14,039 nucleotides of DNA, from assembly GCA_016208545.1 (NCBI GenBank), contig JACQXU010000055.1, positions 1 through 14,039 of the forward strand, read 5' to 3'. Positions within the stretch are counted from its first letter, which is position 1; the number at the start of each line of letters is the position of its first letter. Of the stretch, positions 1-7,183 are shown piece by piece. Source of the DNA: Candidatus Uhrbacteria bacterium. GTDB lineage: Bacteria > Patescibacteriota > Patescibacteriia > UBA9934 > GWF2-40-263. The translations under genes were made by a program, and so were the position numbers. Under the pieces are notes generated by a model. That model made no database searches. It saw only the letters and a program-made list of their open reading frames with translations, and had not been told where the DNA came from.

Positions 1-2
1 AT

Positions 3-2132
3 GTGCTAAATGAGTGCTCAACACATGCCGATCTCTTCCTTACTCTGCGACAACGAATTGAATATGCTGCAGAGCATCCGAACCAAGAAAAAAAGCAAAC
101 CGGATTGGAAGAGAGCCCAAGCGTTTCCAGAACCTTTGGAAAAACACGCGTGCAATTGGGCGATGTGCTGGAAGATGAATCAAACGGAACACAGCACGTC
201 GTGTTCGGTTTCTACGCTCGAAGCGACGGAAAAATCTGCAACTTCGTCAGATTTGAGGACGCTGAAAACCCTGTTCGAATCAGCGACGGAGCTGGGCTCA
301 CAGACTTTAAGCTGGTAAAACAGCCAGAGAAAGCTATCGCTCACAGAATCGAGTGCGAAGGTCTGACTATCGAAAAAGGAACAGCCTTTTTGGTCTGTGA
401 TCAGACAGACTTGCCGTTTCTCACAGCCAACAAGAGTTATCGCATTACGGAACTTGATGTGGATGACGATGGGGACGTATGCGTCAAAATCGCAGAGGTG
501 AAACAAAAATTCTACATCACAAGCGACCGAGGAAAACTCTTCCCGTCTGTCAGAATCCTCATTCCACGTCTGAATAACAATAGTTTCTATCTCGAACAAA
601 GAACGATCTCTGTTGGAGAGTATGTTCGAGTGAAGGAAGGCGCGAGCGTAATTCGAGGTAAAACCTTGAAGATCGCTGGCCTCGAGCAAGAAGGCAAAAC
701 ATTCTACGTCATATTTGAGGAACGCAAAGAGCGTTTTACTCTGTGCGACCAAAGCGAGTTCACCACTGTTTGCGAGCCTGTCGCGTACGAATTCACACCT
801 GAAAAAGTGGTGTTTGAAAACCATGTGATTGATCTTAAAACTCGCGACGGCTTACTTGTCACAGAGCCCGACCTCCAACTTCGTTACGGTTCATTCTACA
901 GCGTGGATAGATTAGTGAAACCGAAAAGAGAAGACTCACATCCAACGGACGTTGACATGTTGATCAAATATGGAAACGAACCGCTTCCGGTTATTCAGAA
1001 CGCACAATGGGTTTTTCCTGATAGATATGTGCCAGCCGCTTCTCTCTTTCAAGCGGGTGTTCTCACACTTAAGGCAGGAGAGAAACTCATCTGCAATAAA
1101 CGCTGTGGCCCAGTCAAAAAAGACGAACAAGTTACGATTCTGTGTTTTGACACAGCTATTGTTCTAACAGACGGACGTACAATTGATCTCACACGTTCTG
1201 CCTTGCGTGCATTCAAAAAAGAAAACGGAAAGGACTTCAGCAGGGAAGAAATCCTAGAACTTCCAGCGCCTCCAATGTCAAACAAAAAAATACAACTGCA
1301 AGATCGAGTTGTATATAATGGCAGTTGTGGTGACGAAAAAGTGATCGGCACAGTTGTGGATGCGCGTGAAGATGAGTTCTATGTGAAGTTTGACAATTCG
1401 CAACAGGACGGCGAAGAACCAATTGTGGAAGATGATTGGTTCTCTGCCGAAGATCTAAAACGTCACGATGACACAAAGACCGTCGAGACAAAAACGCGAT
1501 TCAATTTCATAGACGAAACGCGTGGAATACGCAAAAACGGCAAAGTCGTTCCAATCAGTGAAGAACTGCTGAAAGAACGAGCTAGGATGGAAAATCCGTC
1601 AAAAAGCGCGCAAATAGCCGAAGACTATAATGGTTCTCCAATTCGTATCGGAGATTTCGTTGTTCCGGTCAATATTACATGGCTCCAACACATGAGCCAA
1701 GAGTGCTTAGGTGTTCCAATGCTGGTCGTGCATCGTGCTAAGAGTTACTTAAATCCATACTTCCTTTACCTCTTGGCTGAATCTCGATTCAACCCTAAAA
1801 CTTGCTTAAATTCTCAAACGTACGGCTATAACACTCTATCTCAAACAGACAAAGATCGGATCAATAGGTTTTTCCCGAATGAACCAAATGACTGCGAACG
1901 GCTGGAGTTTGTTAAAATTCCTAAACCGAAAGCAGGAAACACAAAACTCACAACTGGACAGAAAGTTACTCTTGCAACAGATCGAAATCCGACGTATTTG
2001 AGAGGGCTCGTTTACACAACCAGTGTTGGGACGGTTACAGCAGTCCTTTCAAACTCGCTCGTTAAGGTCGACTTTCCGAAACACAAAGGCTGGTTCGGAC
2101 ATCCAGACGATCTCACTCTCGCGGACGCTTAA
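3..2132 (+). CDS. Large unrecognised protein with repeated beta-barrel-like modules (5' end probably missing)
   Basis: I do not recognise this gene. The frame is open from the left edge. The only early start-like codon is a GTG at position 3, and the next in-frame Met is about 315 codons in, so the true start is probably outside the window. There is no signal peptide or membrane segment in the visible 709 residues, and the composition is acidic and polar. Several stretches share a pattern of a G-x-x-V entry strand, a charged middle and a closing F-x-V-x-F strand. They lie near residues 54 (GDVLEDES), 127, 206 (GEYVRVKEG), 351, 434 (DRVVYNGSCG), 550 (GDFVVPVN) and 652 (GQKVTLATD). The last ends in VKVDFPKHKGWFGHPDDL and looks like an SH3/KOW-type barrel. 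Base composition is somewhat richer in GC than the copper genes next door. A role in binding nucleic acid or protein is only a guess. That it is a coding region is secure; the function is unknown. Confidence 0.85.
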   Translation: MLNECSTHADLFLTLRQRIEYAAEHPNQEKKQTGLEESPSVSRTFGKTRVQLGDVLEDESNGTQHVVFGFYARSDGKICNFVRFEDAENPVRISDGAGLTDFKLVKQPEKAIAHRIECEGLTIEKGTAFLVCDQTDLPFLTANKSYRITELDVDDDGDVCVKIAEVKQKFYITSDRGKLFPSVRILIPRLNNNSFYLEQRTISVGEYVRVKEGASVIRGKTLKIAGLEQEGKTFYVIFEERKERFTLCDQSEFTTVCEPVAYEFTPEKVVFENHVIDLKTRDGLLVTEPDLQLRYGSFYSVDRLVKPKREDSHPTDVDMLIKYGNEPLPVIQNAQWVFPDRYVPAASLFQAGVLTLKAGEKLICNKRCGPVKKDEQVTILCFDTAIVLTDGRTIDLTRSALRAFKKENGKDFSREEILELPAPPMSNKKIQLQDRVVYNGSCGDEKVIGTVVDAREDEFYVKFDNSQQDGEEPIVEDDWFSAEDLKRHDDTKTVETKTRFNFIDETRGIRKNGKVVPISEELLKERARMENPSKSAQIAEDYNGSPIRIGDFVVPVNITWLQHMSQECLGVPMLVVHRAKSYLNPYFLYLLAESRFNPKTCLNSQTYGYNTLSQTDKDRINRFFPNEPNDCERLEFVKIPKPKAGNTKLTTGQKVTLATDRNPTYLRGLVYTTSVGTVTAVLSNSLVKVDFPKHKGWFGHPDDLTLADA

Positions 2133-2148
2133 CAGCGCCCGCTTTTTT
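2121..2148 (+). terminator. Rho-independent terminator overlapping the stop codon of the 709-aa gene
   Basis: Arms 2121-2128 (gcggacgc) and 2135-2142 (gcgcccgc) pair with one A/C mismatch around a 6-nt loop, followed by six T at 2143-2148. The TAA stop at 2130-2132 lies in the loop. The T run also enters the stop codon of the convergent copA gene. There is no T run on the other side, so it is expected to act only on the plus strand. Confidence 0.85.
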
Positions 2149-4327
2149 ATACTTTCATCCTCTTTAGTCTCAACGAATTCAACACAACAGAAATAGACGA
2201 AAACGCCATTGCGGCTGACGCGATAACTGGATTTAATAATCCAAGCGCCGCAAGCGGAATGCCAATCACGTTATAAATAAACGCCCAAAATAAATTTTGT
2301 TTGATTGTTCTGTTTGTACGGCGCGAAATTTCAATCGCTTGAATGACTTTTTCCGGTCCACCGCCGACAAGCACAATTTGCCCGGCTTCAATCGCAATGT
2401 CTGTTCCGCTTCCGACTGCGATTCCAAGATCAGCCTGCGTTAGAGCTGGAGCATCATTGATTCCGTCCCCAACAAACGCGACTTTTTGACCTTTACTTTG
2501 CGCTTCTTTGACAATTTCTAATTTTTTATCAGGAAACACTTGCGCTCGAACATCTTCAATTCCAATCTGTTTTGCGATCGCCTCGGCTGTTTTTGTTTGA
2601 TCGCCTGTTATCATAACAACACCTATTCCTTTTTGTTTAAGTCGTTCGATTGTTTCTTTTGCGTTTGGTTTCAAAGCATCGGCAATTCCAATCGCTCCGA
2701 TCGCTTGAGTATCTCGCGCCACAATAACGACAGTCTTCCCTTCTTCAGAAAGTTTAATTATTGTTTGATGTAAAATGGGCGCCATAACAACGCCAAGTTC
2801 TTCCATCCATCTTGATTGACCAACGCGAACCATTTTACCTCCAACTTCAGCCTCAATTCCTTTTCCAGTCACTGAACGAAAATCTTTCGCTGTTTCTAAA
2901 TTGATTTTTTCATCATTCGCTTTCATAACAACCGCATGAGCGAGCGGATGTTCTGAAAAAGATTCAACTGACGCCGCAATCTGCAAAACTTCCTGTTCAT
3001 TTTGACCTTCAATCGCGACAAGATCTGTCACAATCGGTTTTCCTATTGTGAGAGTTCCGGTTTTATCAAACATGACGACATTTAGTGTTCGACCACGCTC
3101 AAGCGCTTCTCCGCTTTTGATAAGAATTCCCATTTGAGCACCACGGCCGGTTCCAACCAAAATCGCGGTCGGTGTTGCAAGACCAAGCGCACACGGGCAA
3201 GCGATCACAAGAACTGCCACAGCCGCAATAAGCGATGTCGCCGGATCACCAGTTACAAAAAACCAAATGACAAATGTCAAAATCGCAATTCCAATTACAG
3301 CTTGCACAAAAACAGCTGACACTCGATCCACAAGTTTTTGAATCGGAGCTTTTTTCTGCTGTGCTTCTTTCACAAGCCGAACAATCTGCGCGAGAACCGT
3401 GTCACTACTTTCTTTTTCAACTTCAATTGTCAAAGCGCCTTGTTGATTAAGCGTTGCTCCGTAAACCAGATCACCAACTTTTTTTGAAATCGGCAAGCTT
3501 TCGCCTGTGAGCATTGATTCGTCAACTGACGAAACGCCGTCTTTAATCGTTCCATCAATCGGAATTTTTTCACCTGGCTTTACCAAAACAATATCACCTT
3601 TTTTGAGTGATTCAATCGGAACGTCTTTTGTTGTTCCATCGTTTTGTTGAAGATGCGCGAATTTTGCACCGAGTTCGAGTAATTTTTGAATCGCGGCGCT
3701 TGCTTGGCCTTTGCTTCGCGCTTCCAAATATCGTCCAATCAAAATAAAAGCGGTTATGATCGCGGCGGTTTCAAAATACTTTGGCTGATCTGCAAAAAAC
3801 GCCCACCAACTAAGCGCAAGCGCGGAAAGTGTGCCAAGCGAAATCAAAGAATCCATACTGGCTGTTTTTCGCAACATTTGCTTAAAAGCCGCTTTGTGAA
3901 AAACAATGCCAGGTCCTAGCACAACAAAAGTTCCGCCAATCGCTTCAATCCAATCGGAAATTTGTTCACTGAAAATTTCTGGTCCGAATTTCAAACGCGC
4001 CATTGCAATTATCAAAACTGGTAGAGCAACAACGCTCGCGACAATAGCTCGAGTCAAAACTTCTTTTTCTGATCCATGCGCGTGCTGTTCGCCGTGTCCT
4101 TCATGTTCCATGTGCTGTTCCATTTGTCGAACTCGGTAACCTTCTTTTTGAACAATTTGATGAAGCGCGTGTTCTTGCACTTTCTCTGGATCAAACTCAA
4201 CTGTCGCTTCAGCAAGAGCGTAATTCACGTTTGCGTTTTGAACGCCTTCAGTTTTTTTGAACGCGGCTTCGATTCGAATCGCGCACGACGCGCAGTGCAT
4301 TCCGTCAATGTTGAATGTTGATTGCAT
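2147..4327 (-). CDS. copA: Copper-translocating P1B-type ATPase (CopA-like)
   Basis: This is a membrane pump that uses ATP to export Cu+ from the cytoplasm. All landmarks are present in 726 residues. There is one N-terminal HMA domain with the copper site GMHCASC (Cys12 and Cys15). A His-rich linker lies near residues 72-90. The actuator motif TGES is at 274-277, the membrane CPC copper site at 377-379, the phosphorylation motif DKTGT at 421-425, the nucleotide-site His-Pro at 460-461 and the hinge GDGINDAP at 620-627. The last two helices carry YN and MAFSS, the signature of the Cu+ (P1B-1) class. The length is at the short end of the family because there is only one HMA domain. The ATG is at 4327. 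Its upstream leader is the pyrimidine-rich terminal inverted repeat of the neighbouring unit (4329-4361), so no Shine-Dalgarno is visible. It reads in the same direction as the 450-aa copper protein upstream and probably once formed a tight operon with it. Confidence 0.97.
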   Translation of the reverse strand: MQSTFNIDGMHCASCAIRIEAAFKKTEGVQNANVNYALAEATVEFDPEKVQEHALHQIVQKEGYRVRQMEQHMEHEGHGEQHAHGSEKEVLTRAIVASVVALPVLIIAMARLKFGPEIFSEQISDWIEAIGGTFVVLGPGIVFHKAAFKQMLRKTASMDSLISLGTLSALALSWWAFFADQPKYFETAAIITAFILIGRYLEARSKGQASAAIQKLLELGAKFAHLQQNDGTTKDVPIESLKKGDIVLVKPGEKIPIDGTIKDGVSSVDESMLTGESLPISKKVGDLVYGATLNQQGALTIEVEKESSDTVLAQIVRLVKEAQQKKAPIQKLVDRVSAVFVQAVIGIAILTFVIWFFVTGDPATSLIAAVAVLVIACPCALGLATPTAILVGTGRGAQMGILIKSGEALERGRTLNVVMFDKTGTLTIGKPIVTDLVAIEGQNEQEVLQIAASVESFSEHPLAHAVVMKANDEKINLETAKDFRSVTGKGIEAEVGGKMVRVGQSRWMEELGVVMAPILHQTIIKLSEEGKTVVIVARDTQAIGAIGIADALKPNAKETIERLKQKGIGVVMITGDQTKTAEAIAKQIGIEDVRAQVFPDKKLEIVKEAQSKGQKVAFVGDGINDAPALTQADLGIAVGSGTDIAIEAGQIVLVGGGPEKVIQAIEISRRTNRTIKQNLFWAFIYNVIGIPLAALGLLNPVIASAAMAFSSISVVLNSLRLKRMKV

Positions 4328-4328
4328 A

Positions 4329-4361
4329 GGGGAAAGGGAGAAAGGGAGTAAGTGGTAAGGG
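4329..4361 (+). repeat. Left 33-bp terminal inverted repeat
   Basis: This purine-rich arm (plus strand) is the inverted match of 4765-4797 at 31 of 33 positions. The two mismatches are adjacent. It is followed by degenerate direct copies of ggtaagtggtaagg at 4362-4377 and gtggtaag at 4384-4391. On the minus strand it forms the whole 5' leader of copA. Confidence 0.9.
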
Positions 4362-4393
4362 GGTAAGTGGTAAGGGGAAAAAAGTGGTAAGTA

Positions 4394-4762
4394 TTAAGAT
4401 CTTTTCTTTATTGAAATAATTATTGAATTAAGTAATTTTTCAACTTCTTTTGCCAGTTCGTTCGTTTTCTGAAACTCCTGCTCTGAAATATAATGTACAT
4501 CCTTTGCAACCAATAATTGATTTTGAACCTCGTACAATGAACCTAGTGCAATGTCATAATATCTTACTTTTTCTCTTTTGGTTCTTCTTCCAAAACCTTC
4601 AGCAATATTTGAAGTTACAGAAACAACCGATCGAGACAATTGTGAACTCAATCCGAAACGTTCGTGTTCTGGAAATTTTTCAACACAAAAATATACTTGA
4701 ATTACAAGTTTGTGACCTTTTTGCCAAACAATTAAATCTGTAAAATGAAGTATTTTATTCAT
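4394..4762 (-). CDS. Four-helix-bundle protein (23S rRNA IVP / S23-like)
   Basis: This 122-residue cytoplasmic protein has the hallmarks of the family first seen as ORFs in 23S rRNA intervening sequences. The N-terminal block is FTDLIVWQKGHKLV (residues 7-20), then FPEHERFGLSSQLSRS, the signature SNIAEGFGRRTKREKVRYY, and a final amphipathic helix with LAKEVEKLLNSI. The family forms four-helix bundles; its function outside rRNA is not established. I chose the ATG at 4762, which puts FTDLIVWQ at the usual distance from the start. A GTG at 4774 would add four residues encoded by the inverted repeat. An AAGGG lies only 2 nt before the ATG, in the repeat arm. The gene sits alone between 33-bp inverted repeats inside the copper operon. 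Accessory variability (Avd) proteins of retroelements are a related fold, but no reverse transcriptase is present here. Confidence 0.9.
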   Translation of the reverse strand: MNKILHFTDLIVWQKGHKLVIQVYFCVEKFPEHERFGLSSQLSRSVVSVTSNIAEGFGRRTKREKVRYYDIALGSLYEVQNQLLVAKDVHYISEQEFQKTNELAKEVEKLLNSIIISIKKRS

Positions 4763-4764
4763 AT

Positions 4765-4797
4765 CCCTTACCACTTACCACCTTTCTCCCTTTCCCC
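4765..4797 (-). repeat. Right 33-bp terminal inverted repeat
   Basis: Reverse-complement partner of 4329-4361 (31 of 33 positions). On the minus strand it lies just before the four-helix-bundle gene and would be transcribed between the 450-aa gene and that ORF. Confidence 0.9.
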
Positions 4798-4807
4798 ATT
4801 TTTTCCC

Positions 4808-6160
4808 TCAACTCTTCGGCACAACAATCAGCGTACCGCGGATCATTCCCATTGAACAACTGAACACAAATTTTCCGGTTTTGGTCGGTGTAAATCGAAC
4901 AGTATTAAGCCCTGGCCGCAAAGACGCTTGAACACCAAAATCACGTTGTACAAGCGAACTCGCGCAACCCATTGAATTTGAACCATAAATCTCCCAATCA
5001 ACCGGCACATCTTCAACAACTGTGATCATACTTGGTTCATACGTAAAATCCGATGTAATTTCCATTTGGACTAATTGCCGACCATCTTTCAAAACAACTT
5101 GCGACACAGGAGAACTCGCGATCGAAATTTCTGGATGACTTGTCCACCCAAGAAGTGTTGCTCCATTTTGAAAATTACTCACTCCTAAAACAATCACGAT
5201 CGCGCCAGCAACACGTGAAATATGTGAAAGAGTGATTCCTTTTGTTTTTGACGTAATGTATCCAACACTTAGCAATGCCGGAGCAGTTCCAAGCGCAAAA
5301 ATAGTCATCACAATCGCACCTCGAATCGGATCGCCAAGTGAAAGCGCATAAAGTTGCATTGATTGTGTAAAACCGCATGGAAGAAAAAACGTAAGCGCTC
5401 CAAGCACAAACGGTACAAATGGTTTTTTAGAATTTTGGAGATCGTAAATTTTATGAGCAAACCATTTTGGAGGAGACAAATGTAACGTTTTTGGAGCAAG
5501 TCCCAAAAGATGCAAACCCAAACTTACCATCACAATCGCAATCACTAAAACAAACACTCCATTAAGCGCTGGAGAAAATTGCAAAACTGAACCGACCATT
5601 CCGACTATCGCTCCAAAAAACGCAAACCCAACGATGCGTCCGAGATTAAAAAGAGCGTGCGGACGAAAACGTTGCGAAACAGAACTCTCTGTGTTTTGTT
5701 GAGCAGAAGCAGACGAGATTGCTGTGAGCAAACCAATCACAACAGCTGTGCAAGAAGAAACAGACGCTACAAGTCCAATCAAAAAAATCGCAAACAACCC
5801 TTCTCCCAATTCAACGTCAGGAGAAAAAGTGAACAATCCAAATTGTTTAAACACTAAATAAACAGCGAACAATAAAACCAAAGCGCCGCCGATATTTTTC
5901 CAATCGCGCGCGGATTTTATTTGATCAGTCGAAATTTCACTTGCAGAAAATGAATAACCGTGCGATGTTAAACTATCACGCAAATTTTCTTCAAGTTTAT
6001 TTTTATCAACTAGCGGATCAACTTCAAGAATAAGTTGTTGTTTTTTATGTGAAGCTTGCGCACTCTTCACACCTTTCAAAGCTCGCGCTTCGCGTTCAAT
6101 CACAATTTCACAACTTTCACAGCTTGTACCTCTAAGATTGTAAGTGCATTTTTGTTGCAT
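4808..6160 (-). CDS. HMA - DsbD/TauE-like membrane - cupredoxin fusion protein
   Basis: This is a 450-residue three-part copper-handling membrane protein. Residues 1-75 form an HMA-like heavy-metal domain with Cys14 and Cys17 (GTSCESCEIVIE). About residues 88-345 form a multi-helix membrane domain of the cytochrome c biogenesis/DsbD_2 (TauE/SafE-annotated) type. It carries two Cys-bearing helices, VSSCTAVVIGLL and LPCGFTQSMQL, which match the CcdA-like Cys pair in position. Residues about 350-450 are a C-terminal cupredoxin-like domain with Cys399 (SMGCASS) and FSCSMGMIRG (Cys435, Met437, Met439) as likely copper ligands. The same three-domain order is known in proteins annotated as sulfite exporter TauE/SafE in other bacteria. 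A copper-transfer role is inferred from the domains and from the downstream copA. The ATG at 6160 starts the HMA domain directly and is preceded by a possible TTGCGC-17-TACAAT promoter. Confidence 0.9.
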   Translation of the reverse strand: MQQKCTYNLRGTSCESCEIVIEREARALKGVKSAQASHKKQQLILEVDPLVDKNKLEENLRDSLTSHGYSFSASEISTDQIKSARDWKNIGGALVLLFAVYLVFKQFGLFTFSPDVELGEGLFAIFLIGLVASVSSCTAVVIGLLTAISSASAQQNTESSVSQRFRPHALFNLGRIVGFAFFGAIVGMVGSVLQFSPALNGVFVLVIAIVMVSLGLHLLGLAPKTLHLSPPKWFAHKIYDLQNSKKPFVPFVLGALTFFLPCGFTQSMQLYALSLGDPIRGAIVMTIFALGTAPALLSVGYITSKTKGITLSHISRVAGAIVIVLGVSNFQNGATLLGWTSHPEISIASSPVSQVVLKDGRQLVQMEITSDFTYEPSMITVVEDVPVDWEIYGSNSMGCASSLVQRDFGVQASLRPGLNTVRFTPTKTGKFVFSCSMGMIRGTLIVVPKS

Positions 6161-6210
6161 AGATTCAAAGTTTGTGCTAGGATTGTATTACAAAATTCGT
6201 TATGGCGCAA
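6155..6210. promoter_or_regulatory. Divergent promoter region with palindrome TTGTA-T-TACAA
   Basis: The 41 bp between the divergent copper genes (6161-6201) hold overlapping promoter-like boxes. The minus strand shows TTGCGC (6210-6205), a 17-nt spacer and TACAAT (6187-6182), 21 nt before the ATG at 6160. The plus strand shows the weaker TTGCAT (6155-6160), a 17-nt spacer and TAGGAT (6178-6183). A perfect 11-bp palindrome, ttgtattacaa (6183-6193), overlaps both -10 regions and is a candidate operator. It is not the CopY-type TACA-N2-TGTA box, because its half-sites point the other way. Promoter rules for this lineage are uncertain, so the boxes are tentative. Confidence 0.4.
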
Positions 6211-6588
6211 ACCGCTCGAATTTCAATAATAACACTTCTTACGGCCATTTTAGTGGCTATGTTTGGCAATGGAATGTTTGTAATTCATTCAGCAAATGCT
6301 GGCGAAATGAATCATGAAAGCTCAATGGAAACTTCACAAAATGCAATGTGCTCTGGTAAAGGATGCATGCAAGAACATGGAACGTGTGAAACGCATTGTG
6401 TTTCAACTCCAATCGAAAATACACAAACCGTCGCAACAGTTGTTAACCAAAACGTTCTTGTTTCCATTGACGCAACAAACGATGACTTGGCAATCTCAAT
6501 TTTCGAACCAAACCCAAAACCCAAAACCCAAAACCTAAAACCACACTTGACGCTTCTCCATTTGCAAACAGTAATGAAAAAAGAATAA
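6202..6588 (+). CDS. Small secreted Cys/Met/His-rich protein, possible copper binder
   Basis: No named family is recognised. Residues 1-33 are a signal peptide or anchor with a hydrophobic core and a plausible cleavage site after SANA. The next stretch is dense in potential soft-metal ligands: MNHESSM, then MCSGKGCMQEHGTCETHC with Cys50, Cys55, Cys62 and Cys66 plus Met and His. The second half is bland, and near residues 104-114 it is encoded by a 7-bp repeat (aaaaccc), giving PNPKPKTQNLKP. It faces away from the copper genes across a 41-bp divergent region and is closed by its own terminator. Copper binding or chaperoning outside the cytoplasm is inferred from ligand content and position. 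The ATG at 6202 puts the signal peptide at the N-terminus; no Shine-Dalgarno is seen. Confidence 0.75.
   Translation: MAQTARISIITLLTAILVAMFGNGMFVIHSANAGEMNHESSMETSQNAMCSGKGCMQEHGTCETHCVSTPIENTQTVATVVNQNVLVSIDATNDDLAISIFEPNPKPKTQNLKPHLTLLHLQTVMKKE
6510..6542 (+). repeat. AAAACCC 7-bp tandem repeat inside a coding region
   Basis: Four to five units of aaaaccc, the last ones degenerate, lie in the 3' part of the secreted protein gene. An 18-nt stretch (acccaaaacccaaaacct, 6519-6536) recurs exactly at 12110-12127 inside the glpK-like gene. Confidence 0.85.
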
Positions 6589-6635
6589 ACACGAAATATT
6601 ATTCGAATTTTGTTCGATAAAATTTCGTGTTTTTT
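6588..6635 (+). terminator. Terminator after the secreted Cys/Met/His-rich gene
   Basis: Ten-base arms aacacgaaat (6588-6597) and atttcgtgtt (6622-6631) are perfectly complementary and run straight into a T tract (6630-6635). The loop holds a second small hairpin, tcgaa (6603-6607) with ttcga (6613-6617). The next gene starts 12 bp later, so it either needs its own promoter or relies on read-through. A possible box pair TTGTTC (6610-6615), 17 nt, TTTAAT (6633-6638) would give a nearly leaderless mRNA. Confidence 0.8.
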
Positions 6636-6646
6636 AATTCATTACT

Positions 6647-7171
6647 ATGAAAAAAAATCAAACAGGAACAATCTTGCTTGGAATCGCGGCAGGCGCACTC
6701 GTTTTTCTCGGACTTAAAACCACGCAAGCGCCGTCTGTGCCAGAAAACAAACCAGAAGGCATTGGAACAATTGAATTCTCCGAAACAAATTGGGAGTTGG
6801 GAGAAATTTCAATGTCTGAAGGCATAAACACAAAAGAAATCACTCTCACAAACTCATCCGAAAATCCAATTAGAATAACGCGCATGGAAACTTCGTGTAT
6901 GTGCACAAACGCGCAAATCGTACACGCAAACGGAAAAAAGAGTTCGCTCAAAGGCATGGTCGGACATGGTGGCGGCGTCGCATCAATGTCAGAAATAATA
7001 GAGCCAAATGAAACAGCGACTTTGCGAATCAATTTTGATCCAAACGCGCACGGCCCAAGCGCAACAGGTCCGATCACGCGAGAAGTTATTATTGGAACAA
7101 ATAATCCGAAGCAATCGGAATTTAATTTGACGTTCACTGGAACGGTCGTGAAAGAACCTCAACAAAATTAA
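6647..7171 (+). CDS. DUF1573 protein, membrane-anchored, CMC variant
   Basis: This 174-residue protein has an N-terminal anchor (residues 8-24) and then one DUF1573 domain, an immunoglobulin-like extracytoplasmic fold. The family pattern is clear: FSETNWELGEI, ITLTNSSENPIRITRM, the Cys motif, EPNETATLRINFDP, and the end strands NLTFTGTVV. The usual SCGCT is here SCMCT (Cys84, Cys86). About 25 residues rich in Lys, Gly, Met and His (KGMVGHGGGVASMSE) follow the Cys motif, then HGPSATGPITREV. The biochemical role of DUF1573 is not established. The Cys pair and the neighbouring thioredoxin folds suggest a thiol or metal role, which is inference. It heads a run of seven same-strand genes. The ATG at 6647 gives a normal lysine-rich start to the anchor. 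Confidence 0.9.
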   Translation: MKKNQTGTILLGIAAGALVFLGLKTTQAPSVPENKPEGIGTIEFSETNWELGEISMSEGINTKEITLTNSSENPIRITRMETSCMCTNAQIVHANGKKSSLKGMVGHGGGVASMSEIIEPNETATLRINFDPNAHGPSATGPITREVIIGTNNPKQSEFNLTFTGTVVKEPQQN

Positions 7172-7183
7172 AATTCAAAATAT

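Larger units (their letters stand above)
4329..4797 (-). mobile_element. 469-bp inverted-repeat-bounded unit carrying a four-helix-bundle gene (IVS/S23-like)
   Basis: The unit starts 1 bp before the copA ATG and stops 10 bp short of the stop codon of the 450-aa gene. Its ends, 4329-4361 and 4765-4797, are inverted repeats matching at 31 of 33 positions. Each begins, read inward, with ggggaaagggagaaagg. The left side has extra partial copies of the motif taagtggtaagg up to about 4393. The only gene inside is the S23-like ORF, which fills the space between the repeats. No target duplication is obvious. In the S23 family, the original intervening sequences in 23S rRNA also combine an inverted-repeat stem with this kind of ORF. 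Treating this as a mobile or IVS-like unit is inference; the repeats themselves are directly visible. Confidence 0.6.

Noticed and set aside
180..824. 214-aa minus-strand ORF opposite the large first gene
   Set aside because: It is antisense to a long open frame, has a Cys/Phe-rich composition typical of a shadow frame and no supporting start signal or family match.
2121..2148. Bidirectional terminator serving copA as well
   Set aside because: On the minus strand the stem is followed by GAGAGTGAG, not a T run.
4329..4393. CRISPR array from the repeated GTAAGTGGTAAGG units
   Set aside because: The units are short, degenerate and nearly contiguous with no unique spacers, and no cas genes are present.
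4394..4762. Diversity-generating retroelement accessory (Avd) protein
   Set aside because: The fold is related, but no reverse transcriptase, template repeat or variable repeat is in the window, and the sequence signature fits the S23/IVP group.
6183..6193. CopY/BlaI-type operator
   Set aside because: The half-sites are TTGTA and TACAA facing each other, the reverse of TACA-N2-TGTA, so only a generic operator candidate is claimed.
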